From positions 145,893,741-145,957,740 of the forward strand of contig CM041465.1 in NCBI GenBank assembly GCA_023213395.1: DNA of 64,000 nucleotides, written 5' to 3'. The notes under the pieces were generated by a model that did no database searches, was not told where the DNA came from, and worked only from the letters and a program-made list of their open reading frames with translations. The stretch is from Cycas panzhihuaensis. Lineage: Eukaryota > Cycadophyta. The position numbers were made by a program, and so were the translations under genes. Of the stretch, positions 32,964 through 44,680 are shown piece after piece. Position 1 is the first letter of the stretch; every line of letters begins with the position of its first letter.

Positions 32964-34839
32964 TTTTGTTAAGGTAAAAAATGAATAATATGGGGGTTTA
33001 AAAACAAGATCCCACAACCTAGTACATCAAAATAATTTTAATAGCCAAATCATGATGGACTGCAACAACCCCACGATCTGAATTTAAGTTCAAATATGTT
33101 AGGACAAGCCCTTAGGCTAGCTATCTTGGATCCTTTCTATCTCAACCAGATTCATAAGTTCCTCGGGTAGACCCTCCCTCCAAATAGTAGATTTCCTGTG
33201 CCTAACCCCTAAGTTAGCCAAGAGATCGGCCACTTTGTTACCTTCCCTGAATGTATGCTGAAACTAAATGTTCTTCAGATCCTTTAGTGTCTCCTTAGCA
33301 TCTTTAATCATAGTTTGAAATCTCTAATCTAGTGAAGTTATGCCTTTCAGAAGATTTATTACAGTCATAGAGTCCCTTTCAACAACCACCCTGCTAAATC
33401 CCCCTTCCAGGGCTAACTCTATGGACTTTAGCATAGCTATCACCTCCACAAAGTGGTTCATCTGTTGATCATAGTATTCTGCAAAAGCCCATATTGGATT
33501 CCCTTTAGCATCTCTGCATATACCACTGCCCCAGCTTCTCCAGGGTTTCTTTTCGAAGCGCCATCAAAATTTATTTTTAATCAGTGCACGTTTAGGGGAA
33601 TCCAGGGGCTGATCCTTATTTTCTCCTCCTTAATTATCGACTTTATCCCCCATTTATATAAAATCTTGCCTTTTGACAACAACATATTCTTCTCCTCTAT
33701 GTTTTTAACATTCTCCCTAATCTCCGTGTGGAAGACATTGAAGATAGCGATTAGATCCATCTGTCTGTCCTGAAAGATCCTTCTATTTCTTTCCTTCCAA
33801 ATGTTCCATGACAGCACCAAGGTAGCGCTTTTCCATAAATTACCTAAGACTCTACTCTTGAATGACTTTGCCAAGAAGTCCAATGACCCACAATATTATG
33901 AGAAAGGACCCAATTCACCTCAAGCACATCGAGTAAGAGTCTCCAAACCTTACTTGAGTAAGGACACTTAAGAAGAATATGATCCATAGATTCCTCCTCT
34001 TTGCGGTAAAGAATACGCCTATTTTTCAAATGAAAACCTCTCCTTTTGAGATTATCCACAGTTAGGATTTTATTCCTAAGACAAGTCCACCAAAAAAAGA
34101 CTATCTTAGGGATCAGGTCTAGTTTCTAAACCCCTTCAAAAATCTCATTCCTCTGGTCTCCTCTATCTGAACAAAGGTAGAGGTATCCCTGTTTCACTGA
34201 GTACTCCCTAGTTTGGGATGAGGGCTAGACAACTGAGTCAGCCGTCTTCACTTTAGGTATGTAGCATTTGGCAAGGATCTTTTTAAGTTTAGTAAGACCT
34301 TCTTGGGGTAAAGTCTCCTGCTGAAGTTCGACGAAATTCCTCCAATATTTAGACATCCCTCTCCCAAGCTAATAGTCTTTCACTTGAGTGCCATATAGTC
34401 TTTCACAAGGGGCTTGAAGGGAAGCTAAATTAGGACAATTCTTTAGACCCTTTTCACTGTACCATGCATCTTCCCAAAAATTTATAGTGTTCCCATTGCC
34501 CAGACTCCACTTCAGTCCAGTTCTCACCATGTTCTAGGCTTTGAGGAGGCTCCTCCAAACAACTGAGCTGGGAGGGGTAACAATATTCTCAAGGAGAGAG
34601 CTATCTTGAAGATACTTTTGAATTAAGATCTTCTCCCATAGACCCTTGCCTCCCTTGACTAGTCATCATCTAAGCTTAGCCACAAGGGTGGAATTAAATA
34701 GAGATACTCTCATAAGATTTAGACCCCCAGCCCATCTCGGTGTGAAAACTTTACTCCAACTTCCCAAGTGGATTCTATCCTTCTCCTCAACCCCAGACCA
34801 AAGGAATATTTTCTGGATGGGCTCCAGAATTGCATTTAT
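32964..34839 (-). mobile_element. 5'-truncated L1-type LINE, minus strand
   Basis: A 1.9 kb insertion bounded by a 13-base perfect duplication, with the poly-A tail (T run 32958-32967) at its 3' end. It carries the C-terminal part of a plant LINE ORF2. It lacks the endonuclease and RT catalytic domains, as expected from incomplete reverse transcription. The host site is the 5' LTR of Gy2, so it is younger than Gy2. Confidence 0.92.
33110..34839 (-). pseudogene. LINE ORF2 C-terminus: RT end, zinc-binding domain, RNase H
   Basis: In minus-strand order: IQKIFLWSGVEEKDRIHLGS with WAGGLNLMRVSLFN (34666-34857, end of the RT region), GNGNTINFWEDAWYS near 34460-34505, YSVKQGYLYL near 34180-34210, the zf-RVT motif region RRILYRKEEESMDHILLKC (33950-34020), and WNIWKERNRRIFQDR near 33770-33810. 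A plant RNase H follows: INFDGASKRNPGEAG (near 33535-33580, first Asp), VEVIAMLKSIELALEGGF (Glu), VVVERDSMTVINLL (Asp) and NKVADLLANLG near 33210-33245 (Asp). All four RNase H residues are visible, but several frameshifts separate the pieces. Confidence 0.9.
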
Positions 34840-34852
34840 GTATTCATTTTTT
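34840..34852. repeat. Target-site duplication, right copy (LINE)
   Basis: GTATTCATTTTTT, identical to 32951-32963, at the truncated 5' end of the LINE. Confidence 0.85.
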
Positions 34853-34881
34853 ATCATGAAAATGTAAATACATTGTTAACA

Positions 34882-36230
34882 AGGTAGCATAGTTATTTGT
34901 AGTCACTAATCCTAACTATCCTTTATTAACTAATTAAGATTATACTAATTCTAATTGACTAACCTTAATTTAAGCTCATTGCCTTGATAAGGCATTACAT
35001 TAAATTATGGAATTACTAGGATTATAACTAAGCCATTTACATTACATAATCACCTCTAAAAATATTCATGGTTATAGTACATTCATGGTACATGACATAC
35101 ATAATAAAGTCGCACAACATTGATGAGTGGTGCCCATAATCCTTAATTTCTTCCTTTTTTAGAAAAATTATCCCTAATTTCATGGACTTTTAGTGGATGT
35201 GAAAGAAGTGGTCCATGATTACTTGGGAGAATAATGCCACATTATGATTGCCTACCAGCTATGAAGCCATATGGGTTTTCTGGTGACAAGAAGTATGTTT
35301 AGTCAATCAAGAGGTGAAGGATCCTACAAGACTACCATTTACTGCTTATTAAAGAGAATCACTAATGGGAGAATGTTGTGGGTGTCTTATAAATGGTTGT
35401 AAACTAGGATTCATAATATATGCCCTAAAGGGTGGGTATCCTTTAGATGTTGAAGAAGAATTACATGGAGTAGATCCAATTTGGTTAGGCCCTTTCTTTA
35501 TGTCATATGTAGTAGAGGTTAGTACAATATTGTATTGTGTAACTTATATTAAGGATAGACTTGCTAGAACCTCAATCATACCTATATCCATTACCTTGGT
35601 TGAGTATATGAGGGTGGAGGTCATTTCCATCCTTTGTATATTCTTCAACAAGGAGTGAAAGTAAATCAATGCATACTCCTTTTATATATATGTTGTGAGT
35701 CACTATAGAGCCGCATGATGAAGAGAGAAGCCTCTTGGACAAAAAGGTGTTGTTGATGTTACCAAATGATGGAAGACTGTGGACTCTATTTTAAAGATGG
35801 TATTTGTATATTGTAGGAGATGATAACTACCTACACTTGATATTATAGTGAGGTATCAATAATCTTCTTTATTATGAACAATGAGCAAATGATACCATTT
35901 GCATTTGGTGGTATTACTTGTTGTTGAAATGAGGGTTGTTGCCATTGGAGCAGTTTCCATTGTAATAATATTGATGATAAAATTGATTAAAGAATTGGAG
36001 TTCTAATGTGTTAGGGTGCAATAGAAGTAGGAGTACTAGTGGCGTTGGTAGTACTTGTAAGTGTGGCATAGGGCTTATACTTAGAGGCATCAAATAGTAG
36101 ATCTTGTGGGATAACGATATGAATGGCCTTGGGTTGCTAATGAACATGCATTGGCTACAAAATGTTTATCATTGTAGTCATCAAATTCTTTTGGAATAAT
36201 TGCATCTCTTTTTGCCCCTCTCTCCTATGG
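34882..36230. other. Unassigned region with an unrecognised open frame
   Basis: 34882-35140 is AT-rich with nothing recognised. From 35140 to 35670 the plus strand has a coding-like texture, with an open frame at 35365-35658 (97 residues, MGECCGCLINGCKLGFIIY...) extending upstream with a few stops. I recognise no family. The minus-strand frame 35914-36147 is Asn-rich and unassigned; a Gypsy gag tail is possible but unsupported. Confidence 0.35.
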
Positions 36231-37844
36231 CCTTTGTCTTACCTTTAGAGATTTGTTAGAAGTCTTCATATAAAGGGGTTTAGCTAAGAGTTGGAGAGGT
36301 TCTTCTCTAAGCCCATGCCTGTATTATATGTTTTATAACTTGTAAATAATGTGTGAATTGATAGGTGCCTTAATTAATTAGGGTTTGTCCCTTTTTATAA
36401 GCACCCAACTTTAATTATGATTAGGTTAGTTGTTAAAAATAATTGGTTGAATAATAAAATTTTCCTTCTAAAGTTTTTACAAGTTCCCCTTTCCCTTATA
36501 GAAATTTATTGATGAGTTAATGAAATAGGTTTTATGAAAATATACAAAATTTTTGAGTGCCTAATCTAGTGTCTTGTCACTTTTAAAGTTAAATTTTCTT
36601 TTGAAACAGAATAAAAAAATATTCTTTTCAAATAAACTATAGTTTTTTAAATTTCTAATTTAAAAGAGAATATTCACTTTTATAAATGGAATATGCCAAA
36701 TAAAATTGTTTTGTTGACCTTAGTAACTTTTGATTTTTTTGGCAATTTCAACTCTTGCATTGACAATTGTAAGAGGATTTCTATGATTTCCTTCCTCATC
36801 TATGTTTTGGAATTTGAGTGTTCAATTTTCTTTGGATTTTGCATATGCGAGTCGAGGTGTAGGTGTTGGCTGATGGAAGGGAGACTTTGCAGGTTTAACC
36901 GCTTTGTGGAGAATAGAGATATGTTGAACTTGATCATTTTTTAAAATAATTTTAATATTTTTTCTTTGTGTCAACTAAAGATCTCCACTTGTTGAATACA
37001 AACAAGGGAGTTATGAATTGTGATTAGCATTCAACCCTCCTAATATTGTTGCTTAAGAGCTATATATACTAATGACATTTATATCAAGCGGTATAATTTT
37101 AATGCCTCGAAGGTGATCACCCTTATATCGTTACCTTTGAATAGAACTTTGTGATGGGGTGGAGGTTCCTTCCACAACAACACATGCATGTAAAAGAAAC
37201 TAAGAAATTCATAGTGAAAACAAAGCCAATATTCATGAGAACAACTTTGGTTAAAATTTTCTATCTTCTATTTTAAAAACTAAAAAATGCCATTTTCTTA
37301 CAATCCAAAATTATCCACATTCAAGGGCTCTAGCCATGTAAAAATCCTAACTATCATCTTCTAAAATTAGGTAATTGATTTGGAGCAAAAATCTTGCAAT
37401 TCAGAAAATTTTTAATTTTAATAAATTCTTAATTATTACTAGTTTTAGTAAATTTTATAAAAGATCTCTAATTTGTTCAAAATTTGTCCCATAGGTAGTC
37501 AAACATATCTTGGGTCCTATAAAAAATTTAATCTCCTTATTTCCTTTTCCTAAACATAATTAAATCTTTATATCCTAAAGAGGTACATCTTTCCCTTTTT
37601 GAGACTTTTACATAGTTAAACTAAAAATGTGATTTTTAGGTCATAAATGACCTTTTCTTGGGAATGGCTATATAAATATGCCTATGAAAATTCTATATAG
37701 TCGATACATACTAATCTTGTAGGTCTTGGTTCAAACTTTGATTTTGATAGATGATTTGTGAAAAATAGACTCGTAATAATGGAGATACATTAAGTTTAGT
37801 ATAGGTGAAATTTATGTATTAGGAATGTGAATACTCCTGCATCA
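36230..37844 (-). repeat. Probable 3' LTR of Gy6 (minus strand)
   Basis: On the minus strand it starts TGATGCAGGAG (ending 37844), directly after the polypurine-like AACAGGAGGAGAA (37845-37857), downstream of the Gy6 integrase. A minus-strand TATA element, TTATAAAAAGGG, lies at about 36391-36402, near the far end, as expected in a long LTR. There is no second copy in the window, so the left end is approximate. Confidence 0.45.
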
Positions 37845-38066
37845 TTCTCCTCCTGTTAAAAGGAACTCTACTTCTACAAGTTAAACTTGTGAAATTCCTA
37901 CTGCTTTCTATAGTATGACCTCTTTAGGAATCTATGTGTGGTCCCTCTATTCTAATTCCTTCCATTGAACCAAATATCTATCCTAATTCTTGTGCATAGT
38001 GTTCACAATCTTTATGTCTAGTGCTTGTTCTATTTCTTCTCTTTTCCTTTGAGGCATTTGTTACCT

Positions 38067-38605
38067 CTAATTTACTTTTACTTCTTTATCTCGTCTATTA
38101 TCTCTCTTATGATAATCATATAAACTAGAAATATTGAAAGTCAGATAAATATCATATTTTGGGGGTAAATTTACCTCGTATACATTATTATTAATTTTTT
38201 TAATATTATGACAAGGGCCAATCTTCTTATACTTCAACTTACTGTATGTCCCCTGAGGAAACCTATCATTCCTCAAATAAACTATTACTAAGTCATTGAC
38301 TATGAATACTTTATACTTCTTAGTCATGTCAATTATCACCTTATATATTTTATTGATATCTTGAAGCTTTTACCTCACCTTGTCATGTACATACTGCATA
38401 TGTTCTACAAATACCTCTTCACCATCATCTACTTCTACCATTCGATGGTGACTATGTCAAATCCAAAACTCCCTTTGGATTTCGACCATAGATAATCTAG
38501 AATGATGACTTTCTTGTCGATTTGTTCATAGAGATGTTATATGTAAACTCAACTTGCACCAATGCCAAGCCCCATTGCTTAGGCCTTTTTCCCATAATGC
38601 ATTAT
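38067..38605 (-). pseudogene. pol: Gy6: Gypsy integrase C-terminal part, broken
   Basis: Minus strand: GKRPKQWGLALVQVEFTYN near 38540-38600 (the integrase late core), then HDKVR*KLQDINKIYK, and an open stretch with VNDLVIVYLRNDRFPQGTYS then KLKYKKIGPCHNIKKINNNV. This is the Gypsy integrase tail (GDLVMVxLRxxRFPxGTYxKL...IGPxxIxxxINxNAYxVxLP). It ends FNISSLYDYH. The upstream part is lost where the minisatellite region begins. Confidence 0.85.
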
Positions 38606-38631
38606 GTGTGGGTGAAAATGCATACAAAATT

Positions 38632-39176
38632 TTGATTGAAGTTGTAATCAAGTTGTAATAAGAAGTCATAGTTATGATTAAGCTATAGTTAGAGTTGTAA
38701 TTGTAACTGAGTTTAATTGGAATCACAGTTGCAATCAGGCTGTAGTTAAAGTGCAGTTATGACCGAGTTGCACTTGAAGTTGTAGTTATGATTGGGTTAT
38801 AATTAGAGAGTACTTGCGACTATATTGCAGTTGGAATTATGGTTGCGACCAGATCACAGTTAAACAACACTTATAATTGGATTGTAGTTGAATACCATTT
38901 ACAACTAGATCATAGTTAAGTGATAGTTGCAACTAGATCACAGTTGGAGCTACAATTGTGACCAGATTATAGTTGGAGTGATAGTTGTAATTAGATTGTA
39001 GTTGAACTATAGTTGCGACCATATTGTAGTTGGAATTGTGATTACAAACAAATTGCAATTGAGTGATAATCACAATCAAATTATAGTTGATCCATAATTG
39101 TGACTAAATTGTAGTTGGTGCTACAATTACAACCAAATTATAGTTAGAACTACAATTGCAATCAGATTACACTTAG
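38632..39176. repeat. Degenerate 28-29 bp minisatellite, about 19 units
   Basis: Tandem array with typical unit ACCAGATTATAGTTGGAGxx followed by about 9 more bases (xATAGTTGTA). Adjacent units start ACCAGATTATAGTTGG, ATTAGATTGTAGTTGA, ACTAGATCACAGTTGG and ACCATATTGTAGTTGG, with 28-29 base spacing. Units differ at many positions, so the array is old. It lies between the Gy6 integrase and the Gy7 leader and may belong to an LTR or leader of one of them. Confidence 0.85.
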
Positions 39177-40087
39177 ATAAATAAATGAAAATTAACCATT
39201 TTGATATTATTATACTATTTTTGTTGTATAACCAATGATGGTTGAATCGTTGATCTTTTATGTATGAAAATAGAAGTTAATCTAAGAATTGACATAAAAG
39301 GTATGTGTGTGTAATGTATGATTCTTCTTGTTATATCAGACTTGACCCTTGCACTTGTAAATCCTTGTGTATTATCCGATCTTGTGTCTAGTTGTAAGAG
39401 GACTATATGTAGTTCCCTGTTCTAATAACATTATGTTTTACATCATATTTGGTATTATCTATGCTTGCTTTATCTAGTTATAGTTGCAATTTTGTTTATA
39501 GATAGGCGATGTATAAATTGATTTCATTGCCCAAATAAATTTATAAGGAAGGATGAATAAAAAAGCTATAATGGGTAAGGCCGAGTAGATAATCTAGGAC
39601 CTCTTCTATGCCACCTAGGGCTAAAATAGAATCATGTCATGAACATAGTAAGCGTTGGGAGAAAGATAGACTCTAGGTGGGAGTGTGAAGGTTGAGATTT
39701 ATAGTCATGCCAAAGAAGCAAGTGAACAGGCGACCACTTGCTAACTCGATAAGGAGAAGAAAGTTGAGTACAAAAGATGAGGTATATAAAAAGGTAAACA
39801 TTGAGACAATTAGAAAGTTTACCAAATAAAAAGTGACACAAACTATAAGAGGCCAAGGGGATGCATTGGAAGAGGACCCCATTAAAGCAGATAGATTACA
39901 AAAAGAAATAATTAAGAAAACATTATTAGCCAAAGAGGAACCTTGGGAGGAAATAACTTCCTAAGCAAATAAAGGCAATTTGATTGAATTAGAATAGTAT
40001 AGTGCAAAAAATAATGGGTGGAATCACCATTGGCTTAAAGTAAGAACCCCTGTGAGTCATATTTAAATTTTTCTCTTCAAGTTAGTG
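39177..40087 (+). other. Probable Gy7 leader, no coding seen
   Basis: About 900 bases before the gag start. No LTR partner or primer-binding site could be recognised. The minus-strand open frames here are hydrophobic, match nothing and are probably chance. Confidence 0.4.
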
Positions 40088-41400
40088 ATGTCAAGTCCAG
40101 TTGGAAGTGTGGGAGGTGGTAGTTCACCACTAGAGGGGAACCCAGCTAGTGGAGGCCCATCATCAAATTAATCACTATTCACCAATAAAGGTGGTGGTAA
40201 TCAACCACCAAGTGGAGCAAGTCAAGGAAGTAGAGTAGGACCTAATGGACATTATATTATTATGTAGAATGAATCTACTTTCTCAAATCTATAATTCAAC
40301 AGATCCATGGATTCAAGAGACCACTTGGTACTATTAAAAAATATGCTACAAATTTGAAAAATTGTGGATCTTGAAAATATAAAAGCCTACTTTTTTATCA
40401 CATTATAAGGAGCAATGATTACTTGGTTTTAATGTGTAGCAACATAAAATTTATCATGGGATCAAATATAGGATCAATTTCTAGATCATTTTCAAAAGCT
40501 AAGAGACTCAATTGCTATTTTTTAGGCCTTGGAAGAAATAAAGAAATATACTAGTAAATTAGTAAATGACTTGGATAGAGGAATGTAGGTATTAATAAAT
40601 AAAACATAACCAACTATGGCAATCAATCTCATATTAGTAATGAAATATTTTATGCAAGGATTAATCTCAAAATTAACAAACAAAGTCATGTTACATTCAC
40701 TGAATAGTTATGAGTAAGTGTAAGAGTTAGCTTTAAAGTTTAAAAATCAAATGAAGACAACATACTCTTAGTTGGTAATGCAACAAGCTTCATAAATGAG
40801 ACTAATTCTTTCCCAAATGTTGTAGACGGGAATAAAATCGTACAGGATGTATAGTTAAAATAATGTGCAAGCATCACACATGGGAATGAATATGAAGATT
40901 GAAGCATTAAGAAAAGAGGTAGAGGCATTGAAGTAACAACCACTAATATTAATGCATGCAAGCATGCAAAAGAATGCAAAAGTAGAGAAATTATATGCAA
41001 AATTGGCTAGGTTGCACTTAGAGAAGTTTTGAAACAATATTTAGTGTACCCCCCCTTGTAACAAGCAAGGTCACTTGAAGAACAAACACAATGGATCAAT
41101 GAAATATTGTGAATATTATCGGAAAACTAACCATAATACATGGGAATGATTTTCCCAAACAAATAATTAAAATCATAATACATTTTTTCAAAAGGCAGAA
41201 AGATTGGGAAACAATATAAAGAGAGGATGAAATTGGTCCATTGCTTTTTGTGCCACAGATAGGGACACTTCATATCAGACTACCCATTGGAGAAAAAAGG
41301 AGGCAATTTTATCTGTGAGGAGTGCAGATCAATAGATCATAAATGGATAAATTGTTTGAAAAATAAATCATAAAGTGTCAATTTGGTCGCAGCCATTCCA
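40088..41400 (+). pseudogene. gag: Gy7 gag with an array of zinc knuckles, broken
   Basis: Starts at the ATG at 40088 (MSSPVGSVGGGSSPLEGNP), then a Gly/Ser-rich arm. The capsid core has ENIKAYFFITL*GAMITWF near 40380 and QFLDHFQKLRDS. From about 41050 a run of CCHC-like knuckles is seen: CNKQGHLKNKH, CEYYRKTNHNTWE plus a stop, CFLCHR*GHFISDY (near 41241) and CEECRSIDHKWINC (near 41320). Only the last keeps all four ligands. Three or four knuckles is more than the usual one or two. Confidence 0.75.
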
Positions 41401-41779
41401 GACAAAGAGATGCGAGTTCAATTATAAACATAAAGTAGTAAAATAACTACAATGCGTATGTAAGATACCATTTTGGATCCAACAATAGAAAAGTAGAGAC
41501 TCTAATAAGTCGTGAAAATCCTTCAAGATATAATGGGTGAAGTGTAGCAAGAAGAGCTTTGATAGGAACAACAATTTAAAGGTCATACGTATAAGAGAAG
41601 GATAGTTCCTAAAGCTCTTTCTTCAAGTAAGGAAGGTATGAACCCATGGTAAAGTCTACAAGATGTTAAGAATATATTAATAGAATTCAGAGTCTTAATT
41701 CCTATTTCTACTGTATGTAAATGGTGGGAAGCTAGTTATTTTTAATAATTAATTTTGGACCATATTGAAAAGCCTGTGA

Positions 41780-42180
41780 TGAGAGCAATTAAGGATAAGG
41801 GAATAGATCCTAGAGGTACAATGGCTATGTTTGGAATAACATTATGTGTAAAAATTTTTTATGATGGATCAGGAGTTAATGTATTTCTTGAATCTTCTTG
41901 GATAGATCTATGAAGGCTAGAAGTAGTTGCCTTAGATTATTCAATTATATTGGCTAACCAACTCCAAGTTAGACCTATGGGAACATTGATGAATATTCCA
42001 ATCACTATAGTAGGAATCAAAGTCTTGATAGATTTTGTAGCAGTCTGAATACAGAGTGAAAGGAAAACTTATCCTACACTACTAAGGAGACCTTGGCTTT
42101 TAACAACCAAGACCATTTAAGATGGGAGAATTTAATTTTATGCTCAAAGTAGGTAGTAAGGTTATAATTTTGCCATTATA
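41780..42180 (+). pseudogene. pol: Gy7 aspartic protease, broken
   Basis: FYDGSGVNVFLESSWIDL near 41860 corresponds to the DGGSGVN-type active site of one Gypsy protease group. VRPMGTLMNIPITIVGIKV follows, and TYPTLLRRPWLLTTKTI near 42070 is the conserved end (LLGRPWL). Several stops interrupt it. Confidence 0.7.
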
Positions 42181-43300
42181 ATCTGTTAGACCCTATATTG
42201 AAAAGATTGAAGATGAACAATGAGCATTATCAATAACTATAGAAATAGAACCCACCATAAGTCCCTATTAAGAGATAGCTTACCAATTGCAACCAACATT
42301 ATCAAGTTGTTCATTATCATCATACATGATGAATTGACTTCAGAATATATAGGATGAAGTAGAACCTACTCCTTATTATAGGATAGAATTTTGTGTTGAA
42401 TCTTTAGAAAATTAAGAAATTTCAAAGAAAGAACCACCTCTAAATCTCCAGGATGAGGAAGAAATTTAACAATTTCAAGGTAATTTAGGAAGTTTCAAAG
42501 AAAATATTGTAAATTAAATTTTTTTTTGGGACTAGTGGTGCTAAGAAAAGAAACATATAGAATATTGTAACCAAATTTTAAAGAATAAAAGGAATAAAAG
42601 GCAAGAAGAATTTTGTTATTCCTTGTTTTCATTATCCTTTATAGGATAAGCTCTCTCATGGTATATTACTCATAGTTATAATTTTAATTCTTGGGATGAA
42701 CTAAGTAGAAATTTTTTAATGAGATTTCATAATCAAAGAGCAAAGTTGCCAATATTTTGAAATGGTGATAATGCCAAATTTCATATAGAGAAATGTGTGT
42801 AAAACTAGGTTAAGAATCATATTCTAAAAACTGAATGGGTACAATGATAAGCACAAAGCTTTGAAAGAATATCAATAATATGGTATAACCATTGTGAAAG
42901 GGTATAATTGGTGGATTAGGATTTGCTTACCAAAGAGTTTTATAAAACTTTCATGTACTAGAGTAATGATAAATAAATTCAAGAAATTATAACCACTTTT
43001 GGAATTAAAACAATGAAGGTTGATCAAAATTGTTATCAAATATACATTACAGAATATGATCATGAGAAAGATTAAGGAAATATTCATAAATTTCCATCAA
43101 ATCACTCTACTATTAAATATGGGGAACAAGCAATTAATCATACACTAGTATATATGTTGAACCAACTAGTAAAACAATTCAAAGTAAGTACTAGAAGCTA
43201 CAATAAATAAATATTAATACTGAAAAGTAGCCTTAGATAATATTTATAGGATATTATTAGGATGTAGAAACAATTCAATAGGCCATGACACTATTTTTTA
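42181..43300 (+). other. Gy7 protease-RT linker
   Basis: About 1.1 kb of A-rich, coding-like sequence with many stops between the protease and RT blocks. It includes an acidic stretch (EPPLNLQDEEEI near 42435). No recognised domain. Confidence 0.4.
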
Positions 43301-44680
43301 GAGTATAAGGATGTCTTCATTTGGTCCTATCAGGACTTGGAAGGGTATATCACCTAAATTAGGAGAACATGGGATATAACTGATTAAAGGAGAAAAGGCT
43401 ATTCAATGATGCCCCTATTGTATGAATCCTATATATAAAGAAAACATGAAAGTAGACCTAGACAAGCTATTAGAAGTTAGTTATATATTTAAGATCGAAA
43501 ACAACAAATGGGTAAGTCCAATTGTAGTGGTGTTAAAGAAGAATAAAAACCTCTGAGTTTGTGTAGACTATAGAGCTTTGAATAAAGTATAAAAGAAATA
43601 CCTATTTCTCATTTCATTTACTGAAGACATCCTAGGAAAGGTGGTAGGACATGAGGCATATTCCTTCATGAATAGATTTAGCAGGTATAATTAAGTTAGA
43701 ATTACTCTAGAGGACCAATTAAAGATGACTTTTATCACAAAATGGGGGACCTATGCATATAGAGTTATGCTTTTTGAGTTAACAAATGCACCAACCACTT
43801 TCTAAAGTATAATTTTGAATATTTTCTGATAGACAATTGGAAATACAATTAAAGTGTTCTTGGATTATTGGACGATCTATACTTTGCTCAAAGACCATTT
43901 TGAATATTTGTGATTGATATTTGAAACATGCAAAAGAAGTAAGTTATGTTTAAACCTAGCTAAATGCATATTTATAGTCCCATTTGGATCTCTATTGGGA
44001 TACATTGTGATAAAAGAAGGGCTACAAATAGATTTGAATAAAGTATTAATTATTTTGAATTTTCCTACACCAAAAATAGCAAAATAGATAAAAGATATTT
44101 TAGATATGATAGGATATTATAGAAAGTTTATTAAAGAGTATGCCCAAATAGCTAACCCCTTAGAGACCCTGCTAAAAAAGAAATCAATATAGAGATGGGA
44201 ACTATGACAGCAATTGGCGTTTGATCTATTGAAAAAGAAGATTGCATAAGCACCTATTTTGAGATTTCTATATTGGGATAGACCTTTTCACTTGCATATA
44301 GATGCTTCATTATTGGCTATTGGATGTAAATTAGCTTAGCTGGGCAATGACAATATATATTTTCCTATTTATTTTACGAATTGTAAGTTAACCTAGGAAT
44401 AGTACAATTATTTAGTCACAGAATGTGAAAGTCTAGACATGGTCTATACCTTACAGAAGTTTGGGCATTATTTGTTGGCTAACCCTTTCATCTTTTTTGT
44501 AGATCATCAAGATTTACGATATTTGATAAATAAACCAATGTTGTAGGGTAGGACCAATAAATGGTTAATGTTATTCCAAGAGTTTAATTTCAAGATTATT
44601 ATCAAAAAGGAGGATAAGCATGTAGTACCTGATGTGTTGTCACAGGAGGTAGATGGAGAACTAACCACTGGAATACATGA
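43301..44680 (+). pseudogene. pol: Gy7 reverse transcriptase and RNase H, broken
   Basis: RT: KWVSPIVVVLKKNKNL near 43510, VCVDYRALNKV near 43560, HEAYSFMNRFSRYN near 43650, KWGTYAYRVMLFELTNAPTT near 43740, and the active site VFLDYWTIY near 43855 (FLDDW expected; the second Asp is Tyr). GYYRKFIKEYAQIANPLETL near 44110 bridges to RNase H: LHIDASLLAIGCKLA near 44290 (Asp kept), TECESLDMVYTLQKFGHYL near 44418 and VDHQDLRYLINKPM near 44502. It is the same family as Gy4. Confidence 0.88.

Larger units (their letters stand above)
32627..34881 (-). repeat. 5' LTR of Gy2, split by a LINE
   Basis: 32627-32815 aligns with 7459-7650 of the 3' LTR. The LTR is interrupted at 32963 by the LINE and should resume at 34853, just past the duplicated target. 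Its outer end is not certain. I place it at TTAACA (34881) because the 3' LTR is 388 bp, but no target duplication confirms this. Confidence 0.55.

Noticed and set aside
33005-33025. GATCCCACAAC near the LINE 3' end, resembling the Gy2 LTR edge at 7830-7845
   Set aside because: It lies inside the LINE body in the opposite sense, and the similarity does not extend.
38632-39176. Regular spacing resembling a CRISPR array
   Set aside because: Units are contiguous and diverged with no unique spacers, and the context is plant retrotransposon DNA. It is a minisatellite.
39632-41037. Minus-strand hydrophobic frames of 60-86 codons
   Set aside because: They lie opposite the Gy7 leader and gag, which read on the plus strand.
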